The notes below the pieces were generated by a model that did not search any database, was not told the origin of the DNA, and saw nothing but the letters and a program-made list of their open reading frames with translations. Of a stretch of DNA of 64,000 nt, positions 45,101-54,300 are shown piece by piece; the first letter of the stretch is position 1, and the number at the start of each line of letters is the position of its first letter. The stretch is from a virus: positions 1-64,000 of IMG/VR virus record IMGVR_UViG_3300012017_000779; one strand, written 5' to 3'. Made by a program: the position numbers and the translations under genes.

Positions 45101-46087
45101 ATTAAAAGGATATGTAACTTGACCATTTTGTTGTATTTCTGTATCAACATCTTCTACTTCTTCTCCATCTTGAGCTTTATAAAGTCCACCATAAGCCATT
45201 TGTCCACCATACTTTTCTTCATCATCATCTTCCTCTTCTTCTTCATCTTCATCTTCATTTAATAACATATCAGATACAAAACTATTATTTTGAGTATCTT
45301 CAGCAGCATCTACTTCTTCTTGTGATTCATAAGGCTCTTCTTCAACAACTTCTTCTTCAACAACTTCTTTTTCATCTTCATCTTCATCAAAATCATATTC
45401 ATAATCAGAACCATTTTGTTCAGTTAAATAATTTTTTACTTGACTTACTAAATTTATAGCTTCCATTGGATCTACATCATAAAAGTTTGCTAATTTAAAA
45501 GCAATCTGTTGTTCATCAATATCATTATTTAAGTCATTAGAAATTATATTAACTAATTCATCTTGTGATAAATCTTTTTTTTCTTCTGAATTAGAACCAG
45601 GATAACCCATTTCACTAACATCAGGTACTCCACCTAATTGATATTTAGGAAAAGTACCATTTTTAATACGTTGTAAAGCATTATACTGACTTTGTGTTGC
45701 TAAATTATTATTTTTTATTACAGCTTCTATTATTTTTTCATGATACTTTCTAGTTGATGGACTTATATTAGATATATTTAATACATCTTGAAAAAATGCT
45801 GGATTTTTTATTTGAATTTTTGATGATGCTGTAGTTGCTTTTTTAATTCCTTCACCATATTTAATAGCTCCTGCAGCTCTAGCTGCATTATTAGATTTGT
45901 CTATAGCTTTTGCTAGTTCAGTTGCCTTTTGTATTTTATCAGATTCATCAAAATTCATAATAAGTTGTTTTCCATATTTTAAAACATCTTTTACAATTCT
46001 TCCTTTTTGAGCTTTTTCTAAAAACTGACCTGTCTTATTAAGATACTTACCATTTCCATCAGGTGATTTATAAATTCTAACTTTCAT
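42119..46087 (-). CDS. Modular virion-like protein with calcium-loop motifs (1322 residues)
   Basis: Starts MKVRIYKSPDGNGKYLNKTG, like other crAss-like structural proteins. Features in order: acidic disordered stretches (about 220-300); GG motifs (KYGGQMAYGGLYKAQDG, later MRRGGSAG, MQYGGNLDMFLPRAEDG, and the end MAEGGQVEFL); an EF-hand/dockerin-like loop D554-Y-N-K-D-G-Y-V-D-A-T-D565; a thrombospondin-3-like loop from D692 (TDANSDKIPDYLQ); and a duplicated module containing WLTGKPSKY (W618) and WSGRPKKY (W910). The segment YYRDPSFMERLGRFF recurs in the 1727-residue protein. A promoter-like element precedes it. Calcium binding is inferred from spacing of acidic residues only. Role: structural or assembly protein. 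Confidence 0.65.
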   Translation of the reverse strand: MKVRIYKSPDGNGKYLNKTGQFLEKAQKGRIVKDVLKYGKQLIMNFDESDKIQKATELAKAIDKSNNAARAAGAIKYGEGIKKATTASSKIQIKNPAFFQDVLNISNISPSTRKYHEKIIEAVIKNNNLATQSQYNALQRIKNGTFPKYQLGGVPDVSEMGYPGSNSEEKKDLSQDELVNIISNDLNNDIDEQQIAFKLANFYDVDPMEAINLVSQVKNYLTEQNGSDYEYDFDEDEDEKEVVEEEVVEEEPYESQEEVDAAEDTQNNSFVSDMLLNEDEDEEEEEDDDEEKYGGQMAYGGLYKAQDGEEVEDVDTEIQQNGQVTYPFNPTAPGIVFPEIETYLPYNMADMLNGTVDPATGMYYNHYASKDINQNSEYENEDNSEEEEEESDVSSEYALDAPPEMKMGGNYKRNKRVYVNSILKLAKKAEGGEEKKSDEDPEAGDPTGKKIRKQKLNNFISSLKKETEMFNLKQQAEQEYDQMMQQQMQPQNDMMRRGGSAGSRDPKVVRGNELKYRANQLKDFITGQNRRDREDNIDYFNVNDYPTTTFEEGDYNKDGYVDATDYAVKGQFNERNNTCFEDENGQTNCFPRRNENSNNEMHSYDHPSYSVDVRKSNWLTGKPSKYRIDFYGYSPLVDIANGNNPDVVSQKPVVKSSQSTVSSTVATIINKSQSTDLPKQGTLLPHGFFTTDANSDKIPDYLQPGKFSTLPTGTSKEVITQATVNPNATVANTPIISSVYKPEVKRNSSPTLIEIKKNKVIIPENQIPKFTTTNKKKTTTKKTKKKSDYYYRDPSFMERLGRFFDPNLENGGFVDSENPDLYEFNQGGYDPTQQDMDYSNSIDTTDPYFQRGGGVRKFIENYFPGNILSPQRTYRNEIQRVYDPRTGKTIVMPINMGNLSSINVDKTRFWSGRPKKYTMYFNGQSGQPITTSKGTDASQRGRDRYCLDFPNSPNCQGAKKPVRDNYPEDTRENNKNQRSGRQGYGFINNLKLRMQGLDEYGNPIGGKPIKKYDPYADFPLDHPYRNTGRLDIKSNQDTMNQLRNTQSKELQGIPFSSDQLINTSGPRNTEMQYGGNLDMFLPRAEDGFQTSMSPGECPMGSTKNAAGDCVDFMGKVVKKRSTGSDFGNNIQDIKQPGVIDKDYRNPLTGEKPGVIKDKSGNLQINEDKPSFNDMYAVDVENKKDLAFGANADTSKNEARLQTFNAGVDVIDGIRKNIESRKKENEMYENLSSNNLYASDPSRDKGDYDTNSGLYRPDEQGQMWNSRSAQYGGYIDEEEYYDPYTEEDEEDELTYAEGGEKITYMSEDQIRAFMAEGGQVEFL

Positions 46088-46095
46088 AACTACAT

Positions 46096-46120
46096 ATTAT
46101 ATATTTAATATACTAAATTT
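46096..46120 (-). promoter_or_regulatory. Putative late promoter of the 1322/882 unit
   Basis: Minus strand reads TTTAGTATATTAAATATATA ten bases before the start at 46087, identical over these 20 bases to the element before 59165. It lies in a 59-base gap, one of the few real gaps in the late block. Confidence 0.55.
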
Positions 46121-46133
46121 TAATTTATTCAAT

Positions 46134-46148
46134 AAACTTAATAAGTTT
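46134..46148. terminator. AT-rich palindrome between late units
   Basis: AAACTT-AAT-AAGTTT overlaps the stop of the 1727-codon gene by two bases and lies upstream of the promoter-like element, the same order as at 39430-39444. Weak as a terminator; may be an operator. Confidence 0.35.
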
Positions 46149-49100
46149 AATTAATACCTTTTGCTTTCATATAATTTAAAATACGTTTGTATTGATTATA
46201 AGTAATATCAGGTTTTGTTTCAAGACCTTTTTCATTAGCATGTTTTTTTATATAGGCATTTCTAATTTGCTCATGTGTAATAATACTTTTTAAATTTAAA
46301 TTATATTTTTTTGCAATTGGAGCATAATACTCTACAAATGAAATAACTTGTTGATCAGTTAATGGTTTTTTTTGTGTATCTCCTTGAAATTCTACACCAA
46401 TACTAAAATCATTAACATCTTCTCTTCCATTCCATTTTGATTTTCCTGCATGAAAAGAAACTTGTTCAGGAGATGCATATATAGTTCTAGAACCATCTTC
46501 TTCAATAACTACGTGAGAAGAATTTTGTCCAGGTGTCATAAATTGTTTTTTTACTTCAGCATTATTAGTAATAGGATCATTATAAGCAGTATGATGTAAT
46601 ACAAAGTTTTTAATTTCATTTTTTAATTTATGACCAGCTTTATAACTGTCATCTTTTTTTGTTCTTACATTAGGCATATCATATACATACGTTTCTTTAA
46701 ATTTGTTAACAGGAACATTATATTTTTTTATATATAAACCATTACCTCCAGAAGTATTTTCAGCATCATAATTAACCAACCTTTGTTTAGTTAACTTACC
46801 ATCTTTATAAGAAAGACCTCTTGCATATGTTCCATTATCAAGACTCCATGCTTCAAGATATTTACTGTTTCCTTTTAATCTTTTAAATTCTTTTTTAATA
46901 TGAGAAACACTTCCTGATACCAATGTTTGTTCTTTTGTTGTAGGATTAACAAAAACAACTCTACCTCCTAAAATAGAACCATAATAATCTTCTTCTGCTT
47001 TACCTTTTTTTGTTAAAATATTTAAAGCACCTTTTTTAAGTTTATTATTTTCTAATATTGTTATTTGAGGTTGCCAAAATTTTGGATTTCCAGATCTTGC
47101 TCCATCTAAAGATATGTCATCAATAGAAACAATTTTATTCATAAATGTTTTAGAAAATTTCCAATCTTTATTATTTTTTAAATTTTTATAAATACCAGTA
47201 TGTAATACTCCTTTGTTATCTAAAGCAAATACACTATTATCATCATTTATACCATTTACATTTGTTTTTTTATTATAAGGTTTTATATTAGCTGCCTTAC
47301 TAAATGGATGAAATGTTGTAAATTCTAATCCATCAGATTCTATATCTTGATATTGACCTCTATTTCTACTACCTAAAACTAAGTTAGATGTTGGAACAGT
47401 TTGTTGTTTAAACTGTCTATTTGGTTGATCATTTACATTTAATATAGTTTGTGATAAAGTTGGATTTTTATAATAATCTTTTACATTTATAGGTTCAGGT
47501 GATTCTATAACTTTTTTATCTTTAGTTTCTACTATACCCCAAGTTTGAAGTTTACGGTCTAAACCATTATTAAAAAGTTTTTTTTGATTATCCAACCAGT
47601 TATCAAAACTTTTTATTTCTTTATAAGTTGATTCAAAAAATGAATCTTCTGGTTTAACAATTTTATTTTTTATATTAGAATTATTATTTTTAGTTATTTG
47701 TAAACTATTTTTAATAGGTTCAACTTTACTTATATTTTTTTCTTTTAAAATATTTTCTTTTGCAATGTTTTGCAATTTATTTTTTAAATCTAATTCAAAA
47801 TTAGATTTAGTTTCAATAGTAGGTATTTTTCTAATAGTTTTTTTTATAGGTTCAGTTGTTTGTTTATATTTTTTTATATTTTTATCATCAACTTTTTCAT
47901 AAGCTATATCATCAATATCTTCCATACCAAAAAATCTTTTAAATCTTTCTGTATATGTAGGATCTCTTGTATAATCATAAGATTTACCTTTTTTATTAAA
48001 ACCACCATTTTGATAATTATCTATTTCCTCTACTATATAACCACCTTCTTTATATCTTTGTACTTCTTCTGGTGTTAGATCTAATTCTACATAATCATTA
48101 TTTTCTCCACCTTGTTTATATTGCCCTCTAAAACCTGTATTATAATCTTTTTTTAATTTTTCTAAATAGTTTTTATATTCTATTTGTTTGTTTCTATCTA
48201 AATTTTTATAATCCATAAATGGATAAGTTTCATCAACATCAAACATTTTTTGACCTTTTTTTCCTACTACAGTATTTCTATCTAATAATATTGGTAAATC
48301 ATAAGAATTATTAGGCATAAATTGAGAATTCCAATAACCATTATTAACTGCTAATTTATTCAATTTTCTACTTTTTAAATTATGATATTTATTAAACCAA
48401 TCTTGATAATTACCTGTACTATAATCTCTTGGTGAATGCAATTTAAACATATACTTTCCATAACCAGATGGTACGTCTGAAGTATATAAAGCATCTGCAT
48501 AACTCATATCTGGCATACCTGATCTATAACCATATTGTTGCATAGGTACATGAGTAGCTTGATATTTAGCAATTGAAATAGGATCATCAAAATTTACTCC
48601 TGCATTTTTCATATTTTCAAATTCAGATATTTTATTATTCCATGAAGGTTTTGACATATCATAAGGTCTATTAGTATAGTCCATAACTCCTTTACCATCT
48701 CTAGGTACTGAACCATCAACACCTCTAAATTTAGTTGCTTCTCTATTTAAAGCTAGTTTAGTTAACTTATTTGTTCTATCTGTACTTCTAGCTGCATAAT
48801 TTAAATCTTGAAAATCTTTACCTATAAGCTCTTCTTTTTGTAAGTTTTTAATAAATTGTCTTCTTGGTAAAAAACCAGAAATTTCTTTTAAATTTTTAGA
48901 AGAAAAATCATATTTAGAAAGGTCTATTTTAGGAGAACCTGATAATTGTTTAGGAACTCCTTTAAATCCTTTTATTAAATTTTTAGATGCATTATAAGCA
49001 GGTTTAAAAACTTGTTTACCTAAACCTAATCCTAAAAAACCTAGTGCATTAACTCCTGTTTCAAAAGAAGCATCTCCTAAAGTATTCCATGAAGGATTAT

Positions 49101-51330
49101 TAATAAAATTACTTTGAGATTTTACAACATCACTTTTTGAATCTCCTTGATTATAAAGAGCATCAGCTCCAAAATATGCTGCTACAGAATTACCAAGATT
49201 TAATTTACCTCCTGTTGCATCTGTAATTTTTTTACCTAATGGTAAAGGTGCTTTTACAGATGTTTTTGTTGCAGTCCATAAAGGTTTTAACCATTTTCCT
49301 GCTTGTAAAACCATTTTTGGTGCACCTCCTATTCCTGTCATTGGAGAATCTTCAAAAGGAGATCTACCTTTAGGTTGTGGTTTATAATTACTTTCTGGAG
49401 CATCTGTAAATAGTCTATTTAAAATATTAGAATGTTCCCAGTCATCTTGTCTTTTATTAAATTGACCTACTGTTTCTTTAATACCTTCATTATTAGCAAG
49501 ACCTTTCTTTATTTTACTATCTTCTTTTTCTTTTTGAATTGCTTTTTCTTTTTCTTCTGAACTTTTTTTAACAAAAGCTTGTATATTATTTTTATATTTA
49601 GGATCAAAAGACCAGTCTAAAGGTTTTTGATAAATATTATTTACTCTTGTATTATCAGAAGAATTAGATGAAACTTTAGACATACTATCATCAACAGGTT
49701 TAGCCATCTTATCTAAAACTGCTGTCCTAGCTTTAACATCTCCTTTATTTAAAGGTTGATATTTACCAGACCTATTCCAATCTACTTGCCACTTACCATT
49801 AACTTTTTTGTAATTACCCTTACTTCCTTTTACAGTGTATATACCACCATCTTGGTAATTATCTATTTCTTCTACTACATAACCACCTCTTCTATATTCT
49901 TCTATCTCATCTTCATCAAGATCAGCTTCTATAAATCCTGGAGAAACATCTTTATAATTTTCTGCAAAATAATTAGCATCTTCATTTGAATCAAATCTTA
50001 TAGCTTCATTAGATTCCGGACCATAGTCTCCAAGTTGTAGTACACCATTCTCATCTTGTATTTGTGGTACTGCATAATTATCCATGCTTGCCATGTAATG
50101 AGAACCAGTATCTCCATTATCAAATTGATAAGGATTGTCTGGTAGGTTAATCATTCTTTCAGCAGCAGGGTTACCAAACTCATTAGCATATGCTAGTCTA
50201 GCTTTCATCATACCAGTCATTGCATCTTTGTTACCACCATCTTGTTTTTTAGGAAACATAGATTTACCATCTTTTTCAAATTGTTCTTCACGGACTCTTG
50301 CTTCTCCTTCTTCTGTAGTTGGATCTTGATACATTAAAGCATTTGCACCTGGAAAACCTTCTGTAAATTCTTGTAATTTATTTCTTGGTATAAATTGTAA
50401 ATTAGGATCAGCTTTGATCATTGCATCTGTTTGTGCTTCTAATTCAGTATTTCTTCTGTCATAGTAATTACTTATTGCTTGATCTGATGCTACAGTATTA
50501 TTAGGTCTTTGACCTAAAAAACCAGCAGTACTTGCACCACCTCCTAAGTTTTGCAAATGGTGATACTTTTCATGTTCTGTCCACCAACCATTATTTTCTA
50601 TTGATCCAGGTCTTGTATCTTGACTTATTTCACCTGTTGCTGCATTATATCCTGTATTCTCATCAGTTTCAATTACTTCTGGTTCTTGCCATTCTACACA
50701 TTGACCATTATAAATAATATATCCTTCTGGACATTTTGATTCTCCACCATCTTGTGCATGTACTAATCCTTGACCACCACACTCATGACATGTAGTAATA
50801 TCTTTACCACCATCTTCAGCATCCCATTTCCAGCCACATTTTTTACATGTTACTTTTTTAGTAAGTAAAGCACCACCTTCTGCATAATACTTTGAGTTAG
50901 GATCAAATACTTTATTCTTTCTAGACTTAGGTTTTGCAAATAAAAAATTTTGTGTAAATAATTTATTAGTTGCACTAAGACTTCTTGAGTAACCTTTAGA
51001 ATTTTTTTTATTAGGCATTTTTAAAACAGAACCACCTTTACGCATAAAATCTTCAGGTTGTTCTAACTCAGGTTGCATTCTATAGTTAGTAGTAATTTCT
51101 TCTCCGGGTTTTAAATTTTTAGAAGCATAGATAAATCTTTTATTATCTATTTTTTTACTATAAGCTGTAGGATTTTTTTCATTATGATTATGATTTCTTC
51201 CAATTTCAGATGCGGGTTGATCATCAACATGAGCTAATCCAATTACCTCACCTTTTTTAAAAGGTGCTTTAGTAAATAAACCTTTACCAGCTCCTTTTAT
51301 ACTAGATTGTTTTGTTATATATTTTTTCAT
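46147..51330 (-). CDS. Multidomain tail lysin: SET - zinc ribbon - HExxH - amidase (1727 residues)
   Basis: Residues 1-85 form a SET domain: KGAGKGLFT (12-20), GRNHNHNEKNP (44-54) as the NH-containing substrate/cofactor motif, and LKPGEEITTNY (73-83). A zinc ribbon follows: C162-x2-C165, C181-x2-C184. WWTEHEKYHHLQ contains H253-E-K-Y-H257, a zincin-type site. Two copies of a 40-residue GG module occur at about 462-500 and 1076-1113. The C-terminal 160 residues are an Amidase_2/PGRP-type N-acetylmuramoyl-L-alanine amidase: NFVLHHTAYND (H1579, H1580), GVEFQGD and IITHEQIR. The amidase would cut peptidoglycan during DNA entry or at lysis. It is the last gene of the tail unit, overlapping the 1845-codon gene by one base. 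The SET domain's substrate is unknown. Confidence 0.82.
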   Translation of the reverse strand: MKKYITKQSSIKGAGKGLFTKAPFKKGEVIGLAHVDDQPASEIGRNHNHNEKNPTAYSKKIDNKRFIYASKNLKPGEEITTNYRMQPELEQPEDFMRKGGSVLKMPNKKNSKGYSRSLSATNKLFTQNFLFAKPKSRKNKVFDPNSKYYAEGGALLTKKVTCKKCGWKWDAEDGGKDITTCHECGGQGLVHAQDGGESKCPEGYIIYNGQCVEWQEPEVIETDENTGYNAATGEISQDTRPGSIENNGWWTEHEKYHHLQNLGGGASTAGFLGQRPNNTVASDQAISNYYDRRNTELEAQTDAMIKADPNLQFIPRNKLQEFTEGFPGANALMYQDPTTEEGEARVREEQFEKDGKSMFPKKQDGGNKDAMTGMMKARLAYANEFGNPAAERMINLPDNPYQFDNGDTGSHYMASMDNYAVPQIQDENGVLQLGDYGPESNEAIRFDSNEDANYFAENYKDVSPGFIEADLDEDEIEEYRRGGYVVEEIDNYQDGGIYTVKGSKGNYKKVNGKWQVDWNRSGKYQPLNKGDVKARTAVLDKMAKPVDDSMSKVSSNSSDNTRVNNIYQKPLDWSFDPKYKNNIQAFVKKSSEEKEKAIQKEKEDSKIKKGLANNEGIKETVGQFNKRQDDWEHSNILNRLFTDAPESNYKPQPKGRSPFEDSPMTGIGGAPKMVLQAGKWLKPLWTATKTSVKAPLPLGKKITDATGGKLNLGNSVAAYFGADALYNQGDSKSDVVKSQSNFINNPSWNTLGDASFETGVNALGFLGLGLGKQVFKPAYNASKNLIKGFKGVPKQLSGSPKIDLSKYDFSSKNLKEISGFLPRRQFIKNLQKEELIGKDFQDLNYAARSTDRTNKLTKLALNREATKFRGVDGSVPRDGKGVMDYTNRPYDMSKPSWNNKISEFENMKNAGVNFDDPISIAKYQATHVPMQQYGYRSGMPDMSYADALYTSDVPSGYGKYMFKLHSPRDYSTGNYQDWFNKYHNLKSRKLNKLAVNNGYWNSQFMPNNSYDLPILLDRNTVVGKKGQKMFDVDETYPFMDYKNLDRNKQIEYKNYLEKLKKDYNTGFRGQYKQGGENNDYVELDLTPEEVQRYKEGGYIVEEIDNYQNGGFNKKGKSYDYTRDPTYTERFKRFFGMEDIDDIAYEKVDDKNIKKYKQTTEPIKKTIRKIPTIETKSNFELDLKNKLQNIAKENILKEKNISKVEPIKNSLQITKNNNSNIKNKIVKPEDSFFESTYKEIKSFDNWLDNQKKLFNNGLDRKLQTWGIVETKDKKVIESPEPINVKDYYKNPTLSQTILNVNDQPNRQFKQQTVPTSNLVLGSRNRGQYQDIESDGLEFTTFHPFSKAANIKPYNKKTNVNGINDDNSVFALDNKGVLHTGIYKNLKNNKDWKFSKTFMNKIVSIDDISLDGARSGNPKFWQPQITILENNKLKKGALNILTKKGKAEEDYYGSILGGRVVFVNPTTKEQTLVSGSVSHIKKEFKRLKGNSKYLEAWSLDNGTYARGLSYKDGKLTKQRLVNYDAENTSGGNGLYIKKYNVPVNKFKETYVYDMPNVRTKKDDSYKAGHKLKNEIKNFVLHHTAYNDPITNNAEVKKQFMTPGQNSSHVVIEEDGSRTIYASPEQVSFHAGKSKWNGREDVNDFSIGVEFQGDTQKKPLTDQQVISFVEYYAPIAKKYNLNLKSIITHEQIRNAYIKKHANEKGLETKPDITYNQYKRILNYMKAKGIN
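48001..48053 (-). repeat. 53-bp coding repeat, copy 2 (GG module of the 1727-residue protein)
   Basis: Matches 49843-49895 at 46 of 53 bases and encodes YKEGGYIVEEIDNYQNGG, within the second GG module. Confidence 0.8.
49843..49895 (-). repeat. 53-bp coding repeat, copy 1 (GG module of the 1727-residue protein)
   Basis: Encodes YRRGGYVVEEIDNYQDGG; partner of 48001-48053, 1842 bases away in the same reading frame. A related segment (MSEDQIRAFMAEGGQVEFL) closes the 1322-residue protein. Confidence 0.8.
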
Positions 51331-54300
51331 TATCTTGGGGATACTTGGATTTTAGCATCAAATACTTTAATTATCATATTAACATCATTTACAACTCCAA
51401 CAGGTGCTGCATTTTTTGTTAAATTTAAAAAATTTAAATAACTTCTAAACTTTTTTCTTTGTAATGGTGGTTTAGCATAATTTAAATTTGTAGGAGTTAA
51501 TATTTTTTTATAACCACTAGCATCTGTTATCCATATATTTCTTTCAATATAATTTCCAGACAATACAGTTGTACCAGGAACTAATGGTCCTAATGGTGGA
51601 TAACCTGAACCTACAGGAAATTCACCACGGTCTGCAGTAATATCCCAAAATTGATTAAATTTATATTTACTTTCTTCTTTAGAAAACAATATGTCATAAG
51701 AAGCAAAATTTGTTGTGTTTAATTTAGGATATGTTAAACTTAAAGTTACATTATTTTTAGGAAATATATTTAAGTTTAAGTATCCAGAAACTTGTTCATT
51801 ATTAAATACAACTACTTTATCAAAGTTATAATCTAAAATTTTAAATTGGTCAACACAATTAATACTAGATCTTTTATAACATTCTAATATATATTCAAAT
51901 GATCTTATAGTAGTTACTGTTTGTCCAGTAATGTGAGGAAATTCAATTTCAAAAGGATATGGTGTATCATAAAAATTACAAAAGTTGTTACATATAAAAT
52001 TATGTTTCCATATTGTATTTTGCTTACCTAAGTCTCCGGTTGTTAAAAAATTATTTTTAGTTCCCATAGTTAAACTAGGATGCCAATCATGAAATGAAAC
52101 CCAAACTTGTGTCTTAGGATCATAACTTACTGTCCAAGAAGCATCTTCAAATAAGAAAGGATCTCCTAATAAATATCTACCTTGTCCATTTAATGTAAAA
52201 TAATCTCCTTTACCATTATCTTTACCATATGTTATTAAAGGTATATAAGCAACTGTACCAGGTGCTCTTGGAATTGGATCAGTAACTTCTCTTAATCTAT
52301 AATCTTTTTTAGAAAAATATAACATTGAGTTTTCACTATCATACATTGATTGACAACCTATACCTGCTACTGGATTATCCTGATATGGATAATCAGGAAA
52401 ATCTTCAGTAAGTTTATATGGTAAAAATAAATTAAACCACCACTTTAATCCTGCAGATGATATTTCTTGTAGTCCTTGACCATAAGTAAAAACCTTACCT
52501 TGATTTTGTGCTATATAAAATATACCAATAGGAGTAGATATAACAGATAATCTATTTTGTGATGAACCATATTCATATGATTTATCAGCATTTGTAACAG
52601 ATTGTCCAGGTTGTGAAAATAATCCACCATCTCCAATAGTTAATTTAGTTCCTAAATCAGTTTGTAACTGATCAGTACCTTGAAACATTAAAGGACTATC
52701 ATTTTTAAATGTAATTAATATACCACTTTTATTTACACTTTTTACACCACTTACTTGTGATTTAAATTCTTTATAATTATTTGCTAAATATATAAACCAA
52801 CTATCTTTAAATGATTCATCTTGTTGTTGTAAAGAATAATATATTCTATCAGGATAATAAGTATAACAAAGTTGTGAAACCTTTGGATTATAATATCTAC
52901 TTTGTAAAGTACCTTGAGAAAAATATTGAGTAAAAGCTTTAGATATACTTAAAGAATAATCATATCTATATTCATTACCTCTAGTTATAATTGCTGGATC
53001 AATATTAAACATACGTACAGTATCCGTATATCTATATGGATCATAATGTTTTTCTCCTTCTAGTATTCCTTGTTGTCTAAAGTCTACTAATACATCTGAC
53101 TCAACAAAAAAATCTTTAACACTAGAATTAAATATATAAAAGTTAGCATCAGGAACACTAATGTCTCGAGTAGAACCATAATTTCCTTCATCATCTACTA
53201 TATAATTATAACCTCTCCAATCAAGTTGATAATAATCTCTTGGCCAAGGACCTGTTCCTGGAGGGTTTGAATTAAATAAATTTCGTAAATCAGTTAAATT
53301 ACTTACTAAAACTGATGGGTCATATTCAATACTATTTATAAAAAATCTTGCATTAGGAATCATATTATACAATGTATAATTAAATTCATAACCATCAGGT
53401 TGTTGCCACAACCAATCATAAAAATAAAAAAATGTATTTTTTTCAGTATATCTATTTATAAAAGTATCTCCACCAAAAAATATAGGAGTTTGACCTAGTC
53501 TAAACCAAGATAAATTACTATTTCCTGTTGTAGGATTAAATATTGTAGGACAATCACGACCAGCATTTACAGTAACAAAATTATTTTCTGGTGTTGGATT
53601 AGCTGCTGTTGGTTGTACATTAAAAGTCATTTTTTGTTCACATGGAGTAATAGGTATTTGTTTGATACCTTCTAATTGTCCATATTGATTTCTAATTCTT
53701 ACTTTAATACCTGCATAGTGACTTGCTATTGTTCTATTAAAAGGAGTATCTATATTACTAAAAGAAGGTAATCCAGAAGAAGAAGTTGATTGTAGTAATG
53801 TACCTAATGTAACTAATGAATTATCAGCACCAGTTAAAGCCGTTGGAAGTGATGGAAGTGGAGGAATAGGACTAATATTTATAAAATCAGGACCATCTGT
53901 AACAGCTCTTCCTGTTTCAGTTCTTAAAACAACTGTATCAGATCTTTTTAAATTATTAATACTATATGATTTATAAACACCACTACTATTTTGATATAAA
54001 GGTACATCTTGTATATTATCTCTAATATAAAAAGCATCTTCTATACTATATCTAAAAATATTTGCAGAAGGTTCCGGAATAAAATTACCATAAAAACCAT
54101 AAGATATGCCTTGTAATGCATATTGTTTATATCTTATAACTGCTAATAATAATTTTTTAGCAGCGTCTGCTCCTCTAGAAAAATAATATGTAAGTTTTCC
54201 AACTGCATTAAAAGCTCCACTTAAAAGTTTACCAAGTGATTGTCTATCTCCTAATTCATTTTCATATTCAATTGATACTGTTTGAGCACCAGGTACAATT

